NCBI GenBank assembly: GCA_016787785.1
Contig: JAEUTO010000006.1
Span: forward strand, 496,001-560,000
Length of the DNA stretch: 64,000 nucleotides
DNA from: Bacteroidia bacterium
Lineage (GTDB): Bacteria > Bacteroidota > Bacteroidia > B-17B0 > Aurantibacillaceae
Reading direction: 5' to 3'
Shown here: positions 1-8,079 of the stretch, piece by piece
How positions within the stretch are numbered: position 1 is the stretch's first letter
How the letters are laid out: each line of letters begins with the position of its first letter
Program-made: the position numbers and the translations under genes
Notes under the pieces: model-generated
Seen by the model: only the letters and a program-made list of their open reading frames with translations
What the model was told of the DNA's origin: nothing
Databases searched by the model: none

Positions 1-393
1 ATTGGCGAAAAAGTTGTGCAACACAAAGCTCGTAAATATGGTGTAAGCAAATTTGGTTGGGATCGTTTTATAAATGGTTTTTTAGATCTGTTAACGATCA
101 CCTTTACTTCGAAATTCGGCAAACGTCCTATGCATTTTTTTGGTTTAGTGGGCACATTATTATTTTTAGTTGGTTTTGCTTTTGCATTTTATTTGGGAGC
201 CTATAAACTTTATTGCGCTTATACACACCATGCAGCGAGATTGATCACTGAGCGCCCGTCGTTCTATATTTCATTAACGTGTATGATCATAGGCAGTATG
301 ATGTTCTTAGCCGGTTTTATTGGCGAATTAATTTTGCGCAACAGCCCGGTTAGAAATAACTATCTTGTAGATGAGAAATTAAATCTAAAATGA
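1..393 (+). CDS. GT2 polyprenyl-phosphate glycosyltransferase, C-terminal fragment
   Basis: The reading frame is open from base 1, so the gene begins upstream of the window and only about 130 C-terminal residues are visible. The motif RKYGVSKFGWDRF, followed by a basic FGKRPMHFFG stretch and two membrane helices (visible residues about 47-69 and 89-113), is typical of DPM1/GtrB-like family 2 glycosyltransferases that load a sugar onto undecaprenyl phosphate at the inner membrane. The catalytic GT-A domain lies outside the window. The TGA stop overlaps the ATG of the next gene (ATGA), so the two are probably translated together. The family assignment is fairly secure, but the donor sugar cannot be inferred. 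Confidence 0.8.
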   Translation: MGEKVVQHKARKYGVSKFGWDRFINGFLDLLTITFTSKFGKRPMHFFGLVGTLLFLVGFAFAFYLGAYKLYCAYTHHAARLITERPSFYISLTCMIIGSMMFLAGFIGELILRNSPVRNNYLVDEKLNLK

Positions 394-989
394 AGGAAGA
401 GGGAAAAAAGCGACCACCACGTATCCCTTTAACTCCTGAGGAAGTAGCAGAATTAGTTGAGATCAAAAAGATCCGCGCCTTCAACAAAGTTCAACGTTTC
501 AAAAGATCATTCACTTATAAATTCTTAAACTGTTTTAATGTATTTTGTTTTTTCGTTTTCTGCGAATTAATTATTTCTTTTTATGGCCCTTGTCATTACC
601 AAACACACTATTCAAAAAATGTGCTGGTAACCTTTGGTGATAAAAAAAATGAAGCCGGTAAACGTAAGATCTCTGACATCGTGTTAATTGATGTACACGA
701 CAAAAACTATAAACTGATCGTAAATGAATTTATTGAAACACCCACAAAATACACAACCTTTAAAGTAGGGAAGGATTATTTGCTTCAACGTGAAATTAAA
801 GCTTATATAAATACGTCTGATGATTATTATAGGATCCAGGATGCCAGTCCTATCTTGTTCTTGTCGGTTTTTTTAGGGATCTTTTCGCTGATCTTTTTTT
901 CGTACAACTTAAATCAAAACTTTCATTCCTTAGGAGCCATCTCTATTATTAATGCCATTACACTGTTGGCCTTTCTTGGTATCTCGTAA
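390..989 (+). CDS. Hypothetical small membrane protein
   Basis: This 199-residue protein is not one I recognise. It has a basic, proline-rich cytoplasmic start (KKRPPRIPLTPEEV), a membrane helix at about residues 44-66, a soluble central segment of some 85 residues, and two hydrophobic helices near the C terminus (about 152-171 and 180-198). The ATG overlaps the stop of the upstream glycosyltransferase by the ATGA arrangement, which indicates an operon and a role near envelope glycan transfer. That role is inference from context only. No catalytic motif is visible. Confidence 0.7.
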   Translation: MKEEGKKRPPRIPLTPEEVAELVEIKKIRAFNKVQRFKRSFTYKFLNCFNVFCFFVFCELIISFYGPCHYQTHYSKNVLVTFGDKKNEAGKRKISDIVLIDVHDKNYKLIVNEFIETPTKYTTFKVGKDYLLQREIKAYINTSDDYYRIQDASPILFLSVFLGIFSLIFFSYNLNQNFHSLGAISIINAITLLAFLGIS

Positions 990-995
990 TAAAAA

Positions 996-1187
996 AAACA
1001 TAGCCACATAGGAAAGAGGTAAAACTTTACACCTAAGAGTTTACAAAGTCTCTTCGTCTTTGACGAAGAGATCCTATGTTTTCTTTATAAATTTTTAGAA
1101 ATTCCTCCTCCGCCCATTTGTTTTTCTGGACTCCATTTTGCTTCGCAAAACTTCCAAAATAGGACAAGCTATGCGCCTATGTGTTTA
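996..1187. repeat. Palindromic intergenic element, copy A (interrupted)
   Basis: This belongs to the same family as the elements at 33635-33775 and 40968-41123. It has a left arm containing ACATAGCCACATAGG, a central hairpin CTCTTCGTC-TTT-GACGAAGAG (1050-1070, 9-bp stem) followed by CTATGTTTTC, and a right arm CTATGCGCCTATGTGTTTA (1169-1187). The left arm is degenerate. Between hairpin and right arm sits a segment (about 1101-1160) that the other two copies lack and that contains a second repeat class (1120-1151). Confidence 0.7.
1120..1151 (+). repeat. Short dispersed repeat, copy 1
   Basis: The segment reading TTTTTCTGGACTCCATTTTG followed by CTTCGCAAAAC recurs in inverse orientation at 40236-40266, with only isolated mismatches. 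Its core ATTTTGCTTCGCAAAA is a stem-loop. It lies inside palindromic element copy A and looks inserted there. Confidence 0.65.
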
Positions 1188-1192
1188 ATTTT

Positions 1193-1813
1193 TTATTCTA
1201 GGAGATCAGAGCTATACATATCGCCGGGCGAGATCATATTCTCATCCATCGGAATATTCTTACCATAACGTTCTTCTAATTTCTTTTTTACTGCCGGATG
1301 CGTTAGATCAAATGCTTTTAAAGGTTTTAAAGCGCCTATATTTATGCCGAGCGTTTTGTTATAGAGTTTCCAGACATATTCAGAGCAATACATTTCTTTA
1401 TCATCCCAGCTAAAACCAAGGTCGTAGTGCAACCCTAATTTCGATTTGGCGTCCGATAACATTTTAATGATTGCCTCAGGTGTTAAAAGCGATTGATCTT
1501 TTAATCTTCTTATTTCGTAAGTACCATCGGCGCTCATGCTTGTAAAACCTTCCAGTGAGCTTCTCATAACGGGTTCTACGGCATGGTAAACATATTCTTT
1601 ACCATCTTCAAAAAAGATAACACCAACGTGCGTGTATTTTGATTTGGTTGCTAACTGAATAGCCTTTCCCTGGCCGGAAGGATTAACGATAAAAATAATG
1701 TCGCCATTCTTATGTGGTTTACCTGCTTTGTTTTTTTCTATTGTATGAAAAGCCGTAAAGCCAAATACAAAAAAAGAAATAATAAGGGTGGAGAGTAAAA
1801 TGATCTTGCGCAT
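1193..1813 (-). CDS. YiiX-like permuted papain-fold hydrolase
   Basis: The 206-residue protein has an N-terminal signal or anchor (residues about 4-23). It continues with the permuted NlpC/P60 (YiiX/YebB, DUF830) arrangement: GDIIFIV, then the catalytic histidine in YTHVGVI (His62), and later the catalytic cysteine in MYCSEYVWKLY (Cys143) with Glu145. In this family His precedes Cys, the reverse of classical papain order. Substrates are poorly known; lipid or peptide amide hydrolysis in the envelope is likely. The gene stands alone between a repeat and pfkA. The family call is good and the function is inferred. Confidence 0.8.
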   Translation of the reverse strand: MRKIILLSTLIISFFVFGFTAFHTIEKNKAGKPHKNGDIIFIVNPSGQGKAIQLATKSKYTHVGVIFFEDGKEYVYHAVEPVMRSSLEGFTSMSADGTYEIRRLKDQSLLTPEAIIKMLSDAKSKLGLHYDLGFSWDDKEMYCSEYVWKLYNKTLGINIGALKPLKAFDLTHPAVKKKLEERYGKNIPMDENMISPGDMYSSDLLE

Positions 1814-1944
1814 GATGGGATTTTTAAATAAAACGTTTGAAAAACGAGAAAGTTACAGGAGTTAACAAACTTTAATAAATGGAAGATGTAAGAGGTAAAG
1901 TGGAAAGGCAAAATACATTTTCCATTTTCCCTTTTACATTTAAT

Positions 1945-2916
1945 TTAGCTACTCAATATCTCTATCAACTCCTCAAGATCTTTATTTAATTTTTGGTGAT
2001 GCTTAACCGCTTTTGCAAAAGGTGTATACGAAACCTGTTTATTGATAATGCCGATCATTTCATTTTTATGTCCCGCCATTAAGGCTTTTACAGCATTAAA
2101 ACCAACAATGCTGGCATTCACACGTTCCATACAGCTTGGATTACCGCCACGTTGTATGTGACCTAAAATACTTACACGCACATCAAATTCAGGATTGTTT
2201 TTTTTGATCATTTCGGCTACTTTAAAACCGCCACCACTTTGATCGCCTTCTGCAACTACAATTATTTTACTGCTTTTGGTACTGCGCCAATTCTTCATTT
2301 TAGCAACTAACGATTCAGTATCGTGTTTTATTTCGGGAACCAATAAAGCTTCGGCACCGCTGGCAATGGCTGTTCTTAATGCAATTAAGCCGGCATCGCG
2401 ACCCATTACTTCAACCACAAAAATGCGGTCGTGACTTTCTGCTGTATCTCTTATTTTATCTATTGCGTCAATAACTGTGTTGATGGCAGTATCGTAACCG
2501 ATCGTAAAATCGGTTCCTACAAGATCATTATCAATAGTGCCGGCGCAGCCAACTATGGGAATAGAAATATGTTTACTTAATTCAATAGCGCCTTTAAAAC
2601 TGCCGTCGCCCCCAATAATAACCATGGCATCTACATTATTGGCAGTTAAGTTTTTTGCTGCTTGTAAAATACCTTCTTCTTTCATAAAGCGAGCACTCCG
2701 CGCTGTTTTTAAAATAGTGCCGCCCTTTTGTATGATGCCCGAAACACTTTCGCGTTTTAAATCCACAAAAACATTATCGATGAGGCCTTCGTAACCTTTA
2801 ATAAATCCAATAACTTCAATGTTATGGTACAACGCTGTTCTAACAATGGCGCGAATACAAGCGTTCATTCCCGGCGAATCGCCTCCGGAAGTTAATATGC
2901 CTATCTTTTTAATCAT
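1945..2916 (-). CDS. pfkA: ATP-dependent 6-phosphofructokinase
   Basis: PfkA phosphorylates fructose-6-phosphate in glycolysis. At 323 residues it matches the short bacterial class. Visible motifs are GILTSGGDSPGMNA at the N terminus, GGDGSFKGA (residues 102-110) and GTIDNDLVGTDFTIGYDTA (from 126) with the catalytic Asp129. The glycine in GGDGS and the AG before TIDND favour ATP over pyrophosphate as donor. The C-terminal ILGHIQRGG segment binds substrate. It is transcribed divergently from ruvX and has its own -7 box. Confidence 0.96.
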   Translation of the reverse strand: MIKKIGILTSGGDSPGMNACIRAIVRTALYHNIEVIGFIKGYEGLIDNVFVDLKRESVSGIIQKGGTILKTARSARFMKEEGILQAAKNLTANNVDAMVIIGGDGSFKGAIELSKHISIPIVGCAGTIDNDLVGTDFTIGYDTAINTVIDAIDKIRDTAESHDRIFVVEVMGRDAGLIALRTAIASGAEALLVPEIKHDTESLVAKMKNWRSTKSSKIIVVAEGDQSGGGFKVAEMIKKNNPEFDVRVSILGHIQRGGNPSCMERVNASIVGFNAVKALMAGHKNEMIGIINKQVSYTPFAKAVKHHQKLNKDLEELIEILSS

Positions 2917-2940
2917 AAAACTAAGTTACACTTTAAGTTT

Positions 2941-2948
2941 CAAAGTTA
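2941..2948 (-). promoter_or_regulatory. Predicted pfkA -7 box
   Basis: Minus-strand TAACTTTG matches the Bacteroidota TAnnTTTG element exactly and lies 24 nt upstream of the pfkA ATG. No convincing TTTG -33 element is visible. Confidence 0.5.
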
Positions 2949-3009
2949 AAAGTTTTGAAGGTTTAGAAAGTTATGTCTTTCGTCATGAGTCCTTAATCTT
3001 TGATCCACT

Positions 3010-3017
3010 TATTTTTG
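3010..3017 (+). promoter_or_regulatory. Predicted ruvX -7 box
   Basis: TATTTTTG matches TAnnTTTG exactly, 17 nt before the ruvX ATG, in the short divergent gap with pfkA. The -33 element is weak. Confidence 0.5.
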
Positions 3018-3034
3018 TAACTTTATCTCAGTAA

Positions 3035-3454
3035 ATGGGAAGAATTTTAGCAATAGATTATGGTAGTAAGCGGGTTGGATTAGCTGTTACAGATAGTTTG
3101 CGTTTAATTGCCAGCGGTTTAACTTCCATTCATAGTAAAGATCTTGTAAAATATTTAGACGACTATTTAAAAAAAGAAGTTGTTGATATTATTGTGGTAG
3201 GCGAACCAAAAACTTTAGCAAATAATAAAAGCGATAGCGCGCGTTTTATTGAGCCATTTGTAGTTCACTTAAAGAAAAAATTTCCTGACGTAAAAGTTGA
3301 ACGCTACGACGAACGCTTTACAAGTGCTTTAGCACAGCAAACCATGTTAATGGGTGGTTTAAAAAAGAAAGACAGGCAGGATAAAGCAACAGTTGATGTG
3401 ATCAGCGCAATTATTATTTTGCAGGATTACATGACCTCGTTAGAGTCTAAATAA
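3035..3454 (+). CDS. ruvX: Putative pre-16S rRNA nuclease RuvX/YqgF
   Basis: This 139-residue RNase H-fold protein has the family signature ILAIDYGSKRVGLAVTD at its start (catalytic Asp in DYG), a central VVGEPKTLANNKS, YDERFTSALA with the second acidic residue, and a C-terminal DKATVDVISA with the third. Its known role is 5' maturation of pre-16S rRNA; the length is normal. Its 3' end overlaps the convergent glycosyltransferase fusion gene by 8 nt. Confidence 0.93.
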   Translation: MGRILAIDYGSKRVGLAVTDSLRLIASGLTSIHSKDLVKYLDDYLKKEVVDIIVVGEPKTLANNKSDSARFIEPFVVHLKKKFPDVKVERYDERFTSALAQQTMLMGGLKKKDRQDKATVDVISAIIILQDYMTSLESK

Positions 3455-4868
3455 ACTTACATTTTCTGCTGGCGAATGCGCACATGCGTAATAAAATAAC
3501 ACCATGTTTAAAGCGAGAAATATTGGTCTCGCCATAAGTACGCTCTTTGTAACGTATAGGTACTTCAACAATTTTTAAATTTAATTTGTGCGCGCCAAAT
3601 AAAAGATCAAAATCACCAAAAGGATCGAACTCGCCAAAATATTTACGGTTCTTAATTAATTTAATGTAGTCTTTACGGAACATAACTTTTGTGCCGCACA
3701 AGGTATCTTTAAAACGCTGATCTAACAACCAGGTAAATGCCCAGCTAAAAAAGTGGTTGCCAAGGTAATTTAAAAAACGCATGGCCTCTTTATCCATAGG
3801 GTAAACAAGGCGCGTGCCGTTTATAAAATCGCCTTTGTTACTGGCAATGGCATTGTAGAATTTAGGCAGATCTTCAGGTGGTACCGTTAAGTCGGCATCC
3901 AATATCATTAGAATGTCACCTGTTGCAATACTATAACCTTCGCGTACAGCATCGCCTTTACCTTTACCTTTTTGCTGTCCGATTTTTATATCGTGTGTGC
4001 CGGCATATTTTTTCTGTATCTCTTGTATCTTTTGCCAGGTGTCATCCGTACTGTTACCTTCAATAAAAATAATTTCAATATGCTTACCAAATTTTGGTAA
4101 ACGTAAAATTGCATTTTCAATATTGCCACTTTCGTTACGGGCCGGAATTACAACTGTGGTAGAATATTTTGTGTCGTATTTTTCTTCGTTATTTTCGGGT
4201 AAGGGTTTAGCAAAGCTGTAAATATTTAACGTAAAAAAACGGAAGAACGGAAACTTAGCCAAATAACGGTTAAAAATGAACGATAGAATAGGGAAGAAGA
4301 AAGGGATGATCAAACGCTTGCTGTTGCGGTAAACATCAAAGCCCGAAATAAAAAGTAAATTATTAATATCGCGGGTGCTTAACCAGTTTTGCGTTGGTGT
4401 TTTTTGTTTTAAACCAATTAATTCTGAGAATTTAATAAGCGGTTCCCAAAACGAATTGTAGAACTGAACAATTACCTTGGTGTTTGGGTGACAACATTTT
4501 TTTACCTGCTCAAATACATTTTGAATGTCATCTACAAAGCCAATTAAATTACTTATTACAATAAGATCGAAGGTTTGGTTAAGTTGAATATTATTAGCAT
4601 CCATCACCAAAAAATCAATATTTTTTCCGGCGTGTTTTTCTTTTGCCCAGGCAATGTATTCTTCGCTAAAATCAATACCTACTTTTTTTGAACCCGCAAT
4701 TTTCGCTAGAAGATCTCCCGTTCCGCAACCAACTTCTAGTACAGAGCTGTCTTCATGCGAAAAATAGTTGGCGTAATTGCTAATTTCGTTCCAATAATAT
4801 GCGCCAAAAGTACGTTTGCGACGTTTCTTAGCCAGATTATTAAAATATGTTAGTCTTGTTCCTTCCAC
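3447..4868 (-). CDS. Fused SAM methyltransferase - GT2 glycosyltransferase
   Basis: A single 473-residue chain joins two enzymes. Residues about 1-225 are a class I SAM methyltransferase (VLEVGCGTGDLL at 43-54). Residues about 236-473 are a GT-A family 2 transferase of the dolichol-phosphate mannose synthase type (VVIPARNES at 239-247, KGKGDAVREGY near 302, LDADLTVPPEDL with the metal-binding DAD around 324-326). No C-terminal membrane helices follow. The start is GTG directly after the stop of the upstream methyltransferase gene, and no upstream ATG fits. It closes an operon of glycan genes and probably modifies and extends a lipid-linked glycan. The substrates are unknown. Confidence 0.85.
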   Translation of the reverse strand: MEGTRLTYFNNLAKKRRKRTFGAYYWNEISNYANYFSHEDSSVLEVGCGTGDLLAKIAGSKKVGIDFSEEYIAWAKEKHAGKNIDFLVMDANNIQLNQTFDLIVISNLIGFVDDIQNVFEQVKKCCHPNTKVIVQFYNSFWEPLIKFSELIGLKQKTPTQNWLSTRDINNLLFISGFDVYRNSKRLIIPFFFPILSFIFNRYLAKFPFFRFFTLNIYSFAKPLPENNEEKYDTKYSTTVVIPARNESGNIENAILRLPKFGKHIEIIFIEGNSTDDTWQKIQEIQKKYAGTHDIKIGQQKGKGKGDAVREGYSIATGDILMILDADLTVPPEDLPKFYNAIASNKGDFINGTRLVYPMDKEAMRFLNYLGNHFFSWAFTWLLDQRFKDTLCGTKVMFRKDYIKLIKNRKYFGEFDPFGDFDLLFGAHKLNLKIVEVPIRYKERTYGETNISRFKHGVILLRMCAFASRKCKFI

Positions 4869-5621
4869 TTATATTTTTTCAACTTCTATAGTACAAAATA
4901 AACCAAATTGTTTGGATAATGGCGAAAATAACCATTCCATTGCTTTTACGAAATTATACATAAAAAACGGAAGCATTGCACTTCTTGAAACGCCGCCGCT
5001 AATAATATAAGAAAAAGGCGAATGGTATTTTATTGAATTGATCTTTAATTGCGGAAAATCTTTTTTAAAAATGTCCAGATCGCGCTCAAAATAAATATGT
5101 GGTAAAGCCTGGTTGCTGTTTGAAAGTGGGTTGCCGGCCTTAATTTCTCTTTGCCCGTTCTCATCAAAAGGTTCGTGATGAAAGCGTTTATAAATGAACC
5201 TTCCAAGTGCAGAGTTGGCTGGTTCAGTCATGATGATCTTGCCACCTTTTACAAGGGTACGTTGCGCTTCTTTCAAAAACAAATGTGGCTTTGGTATGTG
5301 GTGAAAAACATTCAGCATGACGATACTTGCTAATTCATTTTCTTTAAATGGCATTTCTTCGGCACTAAAAACCATATCCACATTTGGTAAAGCTAAAATA
5401 TCGCTGGTAATTACTTCAGGAAATACTTCCTTTAAAAATCCGCCGCCAGAGCCGATCTCGAGGTACTTGCCATTTTTAATTTCTTTCGATTTCTTAATAA
5501 AAACTTCGTACCAATCGTTATACAACTGTTTTAAAAATGGCTTTTGCAAAATAATATCCCTGTGCGCTAAAGTTGCTTTAGGATCATCCAGATCAAAAGG
5601 TATGGTATACTTTTTAAACAT
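4869..5621 (-). CDS. Class I SAM-dependent methyltransferase
   Basis: The 250-residue protein carries YLEIGSGGGFL (about 53-63, SAM-binding motif I), ITSDILALPNVD, a FSAEEMPFKENELA segment and MLNVFHHIPKPHLFLKEA, the layout of Methyltransf_11-type enzymes. I start it at the ATG at 5621 (MFKKYT). A further in-frame TTG at 5636 would lengthen the overlap with the upstream FkbM gene from 8 to 23 nt. It lies between an FkbM methyltransferase and the methyltransferase-GT2 fusion, so the substrate is probably a surface glycan or its lipid carrier. This is inferred from context. Confidence 0.83.
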   Translation of the reverse strand: MFKKYTIPFDLDDPKATLAHRDIILQKPFLKQLYNDWYEVFIKKSKEIKNGKYLEIGSGGGFLKEVFPEVITSDILALPNVDMVFSAEEMPFKENELASIVMLNVFHHIPKPHLFLKEAQRTLVKGGKIIMTEPANSALGRFIYKRFHHEPFDENGQREIKAGNPLSNSNQALPHIYFERDLDIFKKDFPQLKINSIKYHSPFSYIISGGVSRSAMLPFFMYNFVKAMEWLFSPLSKQFGLFCTIEVEKI

Positions 5622-6357
5622 TTGTTCGGCTAGCAAAAATATTAAAATAATGTTCTTCGCCCAATGGTTCTAGCGATCTTACTTTTTCTGAAGTTAATTT
5701 TAATAAAGAATTCTCTTCCAGTAAATAGCAGACGAAGCCTTTGTTAACTAAAAAATTAAAATACTCTGTTACAGAGCTTCCTGCTTTTTTTAAACCATAA
5801 GGCCAGAACTCCGAAATTAATTTTACATCTTTATTTTTCTCAAGGATGTTTTGCATGCCTTGTATGGCCTGCATTTCAAAACCCTGAATATCCATTTTAA
5901 TAAAATTTACTTTTGTATTTGCGGATAAATGATCGTCAATGCTCACTGCGTCAATTTCAATTTCCTTATCGTACTCTTCGGGTTTATAAGTGCGGTGATC
6001 TACATTTAAATTTTTAGAAGTATAGATCTTTAATTTTTCAGTTCTTGGTCCAACGGCTTTATTATTTATTTTAATGTTCTTAAAATTTGCAGTTGTTTTT
6101 TTTAAGTGATCAAAGTTCTTTGTATCCGGTTCAAAACAATGTACTTCACCATTTTCACCAACAATATCAGAAAGAATGGTAGCGTAGAAGCCAATATTGG
6201 CGCCAATATCCAGCACTACATCATTTTTTTGAATGTGTTTTTTTAAGAGATCAATTTCAAAAGCATCTTGTTTATTCTTAAACAGTTTGTACATAGGTTT
6301 ATATAAACCAAATGCATTTTTGTAAAGAAAATTTCCAAGTTTTATGCTAAAAGACAT
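5614..6357 (-). CDS. FkbM-family methyltransferase
   Basis: The 247-residue protein shows the FkbM signature. VVLDIGANIGFYATIL (about 47-62) binds SAM, followed by VHCFEPD, and then FIKMDIQGFEMQAIQG near residue 154. FkbM enzymes O-methylate sugars or polyketides. Here the operon is of glycosyltransferases, so methylation of a surface polysaccharide is likely. The stop overlaps the next methyltransferase gene by 8 nt, and the start lies 2 nt after the stop of the upstream GT39-like gene, so translation is coupled. Confidence 0.9.
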   Translation of the reverse strand: MSFSIKLGNFLYKNAFGLYKPMYKLFKNKQDAFEIDLLKKHIQKNDVVLDIGANIGFYATILSDIVGENGEVHCFEPDTKNFDHLKKTTANFKNIKINNKAVGPRTEKLKIYTSKNLNVDHRTYKPEEYDKEIEIDAVSIDDHLSANTKVNFIKMDIQGFEMQAIQGMQNILEKNKDVKLISEFWPYGLKKAGSSVTEYFNFLVNKGFVCYLLEENSLLKLTSEKVRSLEPLGEEHYFNIFASRTNV

Positions 6358-6359
6358 CC

Positions 6360-8042
6360 TTAATATTTTATCTCGTAAATATAAGCTTGCTCAAAAGCCC
6401 CTTCGGTGTGCACCAATTTTAATTTTTCGGGATATTTTTGTCCAATAGGTGCAAAGATATTATGTACGGTATTTATAAAACCGGCACTTGCATTATTTGG
6501 ATCTAAACGCAGGCTTGCTAAAATAACATGTGTTACTTTTTTCTCGCGAAAAAAAGCTAATGCGCTATCCGGGTTTGATTGTTCTGTTAAACTATCTTTT
6601 TTAATAACAGAATAAATAGGGAAGAATTTTTTTCCTTTACCGTAAACAAAACTCATTGGCGCTTTACGGCTGGCCACTAAAGATTCTTTGCCTAAGCTAT
6701 CGGCGCACCATTCGCTGGCCTTTAAAAAATTTTGCCAGTCAGGTGTGTAGCCGTAATATTTATCACCTTTTAAATTCTTTTGTACAATTGGTATATTTTT
6801 AAATCCTCTTTTAAAGGATGAGAGGCAAACAGAGCCCATCATCATTACTGCAAGAAAAATATACACCATTTGGCCCATGCTGCCCGGTTTATTGGTGAAA
6901 GCATAAAAAGCGTATAAAATTAAAATAAGCAGAACCGGCATGCATATTAACGTAATACGCGGCTGATCCCATCTTGTTTGAAGAATAAAATAAGATAAAA
7001 TTATTTGCGCACCGGTAAATAAAGCAAATAACAGCATTACTTTATTCTTGTGTTTAAATAATTGCCAGAAACCAATGATAATAATTCCAACCGTTACAAG
7101 CGTTAAAAAGCCATATACTTCGGTATTGTTCTCATCTCTCCAGCCGAGTAATTGATAAAAACGTTTGCTTAAACCAAGATCACAATTATCAATAAAACGC
7201 TGTATAAAACCTCCAAAATCTTCGTCGCCCAAAGCTTTGTTGTATGGATCTTTTTGCAAGAGGATCTTACTTTGTCCTGAGAATTGATTTTGCGCGCTCC
7301 AGATACTTCTAACCAAAACTTCGTAAATAACTTTAAATACAAGAAAACTGGCCAAAGAAAAACCTGCGGCCTTCCAGTTCTTTTCAAATGCAAAAAATAA
7401 CAGCACTGCCGGAACAACAACAATGGCCGAACTTTTACATGTGCTTATTAAGAACATGCTTAAACCAAAAAGCAACCATAATTTTAATTGTGGTTTTAAC
7501 TGAACGTCGTCTTTTTTTACCGCGTCGAGGATCTTAACTGCATAAAAAAAGAACATGCCTTGTAAGAAAAAATAAAAGGCCTCCGTAAAGGTCATGCTGG
7601 CATAATAAATAATTAAATGGTTTGCCGCCTGGAAAATGGCCACAGGAATAAAAACAATGGCAGGTACACGTCCTTTTAAAGCTTTGTAAAAAAGAACAAA
7701 ACCAAGCACGGTGAACAGAACGGAAAATAATTTAAATAGAATAAGCTTAAAGCCAAAGATCTTTACTAATAAACCCAAAAACATGGGATATAACGGAGCG
7801 TTTTGTGTGTAGAAGTAAGTGGGAAACTCGTTCACATAACGCCAGCCGCCTTCCAAATAAAGGGCGTCGTCATGCGCTTCGCTAATACGTGCGTTAAAAG
7901 AAATGAAAGATAATAGAAGACACAGAGCAGTTAAACTGTAAAAGATCTTGGTATCGTTCTTAGCCGCCCAATTCTCAAACTTTTCGTAAACAGTTTTTGG
8001 ATTTTTAACTAAAGGTATTGCTACTTTTTTATCCTTACTCAT
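6360..8042 (-). CDS. GT39/ArnT-like membrane glycosyltransferase
   Basis: This 560-residue polytopic protein has an early membrane helix (TKIFYSLTALCLLLSFISF), then the acidic periplasmic loop motif EAHDDALYLEGGW typical of GT-C transferases (the DD pair corresponds to the catalytic acidic residues), followed by about ten further hydrophobic helices and a soluble C-terminal domain. Such enzymes move a sugar from a polyprenyl phosphate onto a periplasmic acceptor. I start at the ATG at 8042; the nearby in-frame TTG at 8051 lies inside a perfect -7 box. It heads the operon continuing through FkbM, methyltransferase and the fusion protein. Confidence 0.85.
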   Translation of the reverse strand: MSKDKKVAIPLVKNPKTVYEKFENWAAKNDTKIFYSLTALCLLLSFISFNARISEAHDDALYLEGGWRYVNEFPTYFYTQNAPLYPMFLGLLVKIFGFKLILFKLFSVLFTVLGFVLFYKALKGRVPAIVFIPVAIFQAANHLIIYYASMTFTEAFYFFLQGMFFFYAVKILDAVKKDDVQLKPQLKLWLLFGLSMFLISTCKSSAIVVVPAVLLFFAFEKNWKAAGFSLASFLVFKVIYEVLVRSIWSAQNQFSGQSKILLQKDPYNKALGDEDFGGFIQRFIDNCDLGLSKRFYQLLGWRDENNTEVYGFLTLVTVGIIIIGFWQLFKHKNKVMLLFALFTGAQIILSYFILQTRWDQPRITLICMPVLLILILYAFYAFTNKPGSMGQMVYIFLAVMMMGSVCLSSFKRGFKNIPIVQKNLKGDKYYGYTPDWQNFLKASEWCADSLGKESLVASRKAPMSFVYGKGKKFFPIYSVIKKDSLTEQSNPDSALAFFREKKVTHVILASLRLDPNNASAGFINTVHNIFAPIGQKYPEKLKLVHTEGAFEQAYIYEIKY

Positions 8043-8048
8043 AGACCC

Positions 8049-8056
8049 CAAAAATA
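8049..8056 (-). promoter_or_regulatory. Predicted -7 box of glycan operon
   Basis: Minus-strand TATTTTTG (exact TAnnTTTG) ends 6 nt before the ATG at 8042, implying a very short 5' leader. Confidence 0.5.
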
Positions 8057-8079
8057 GTAATAATTTAAAACTATTTGGC

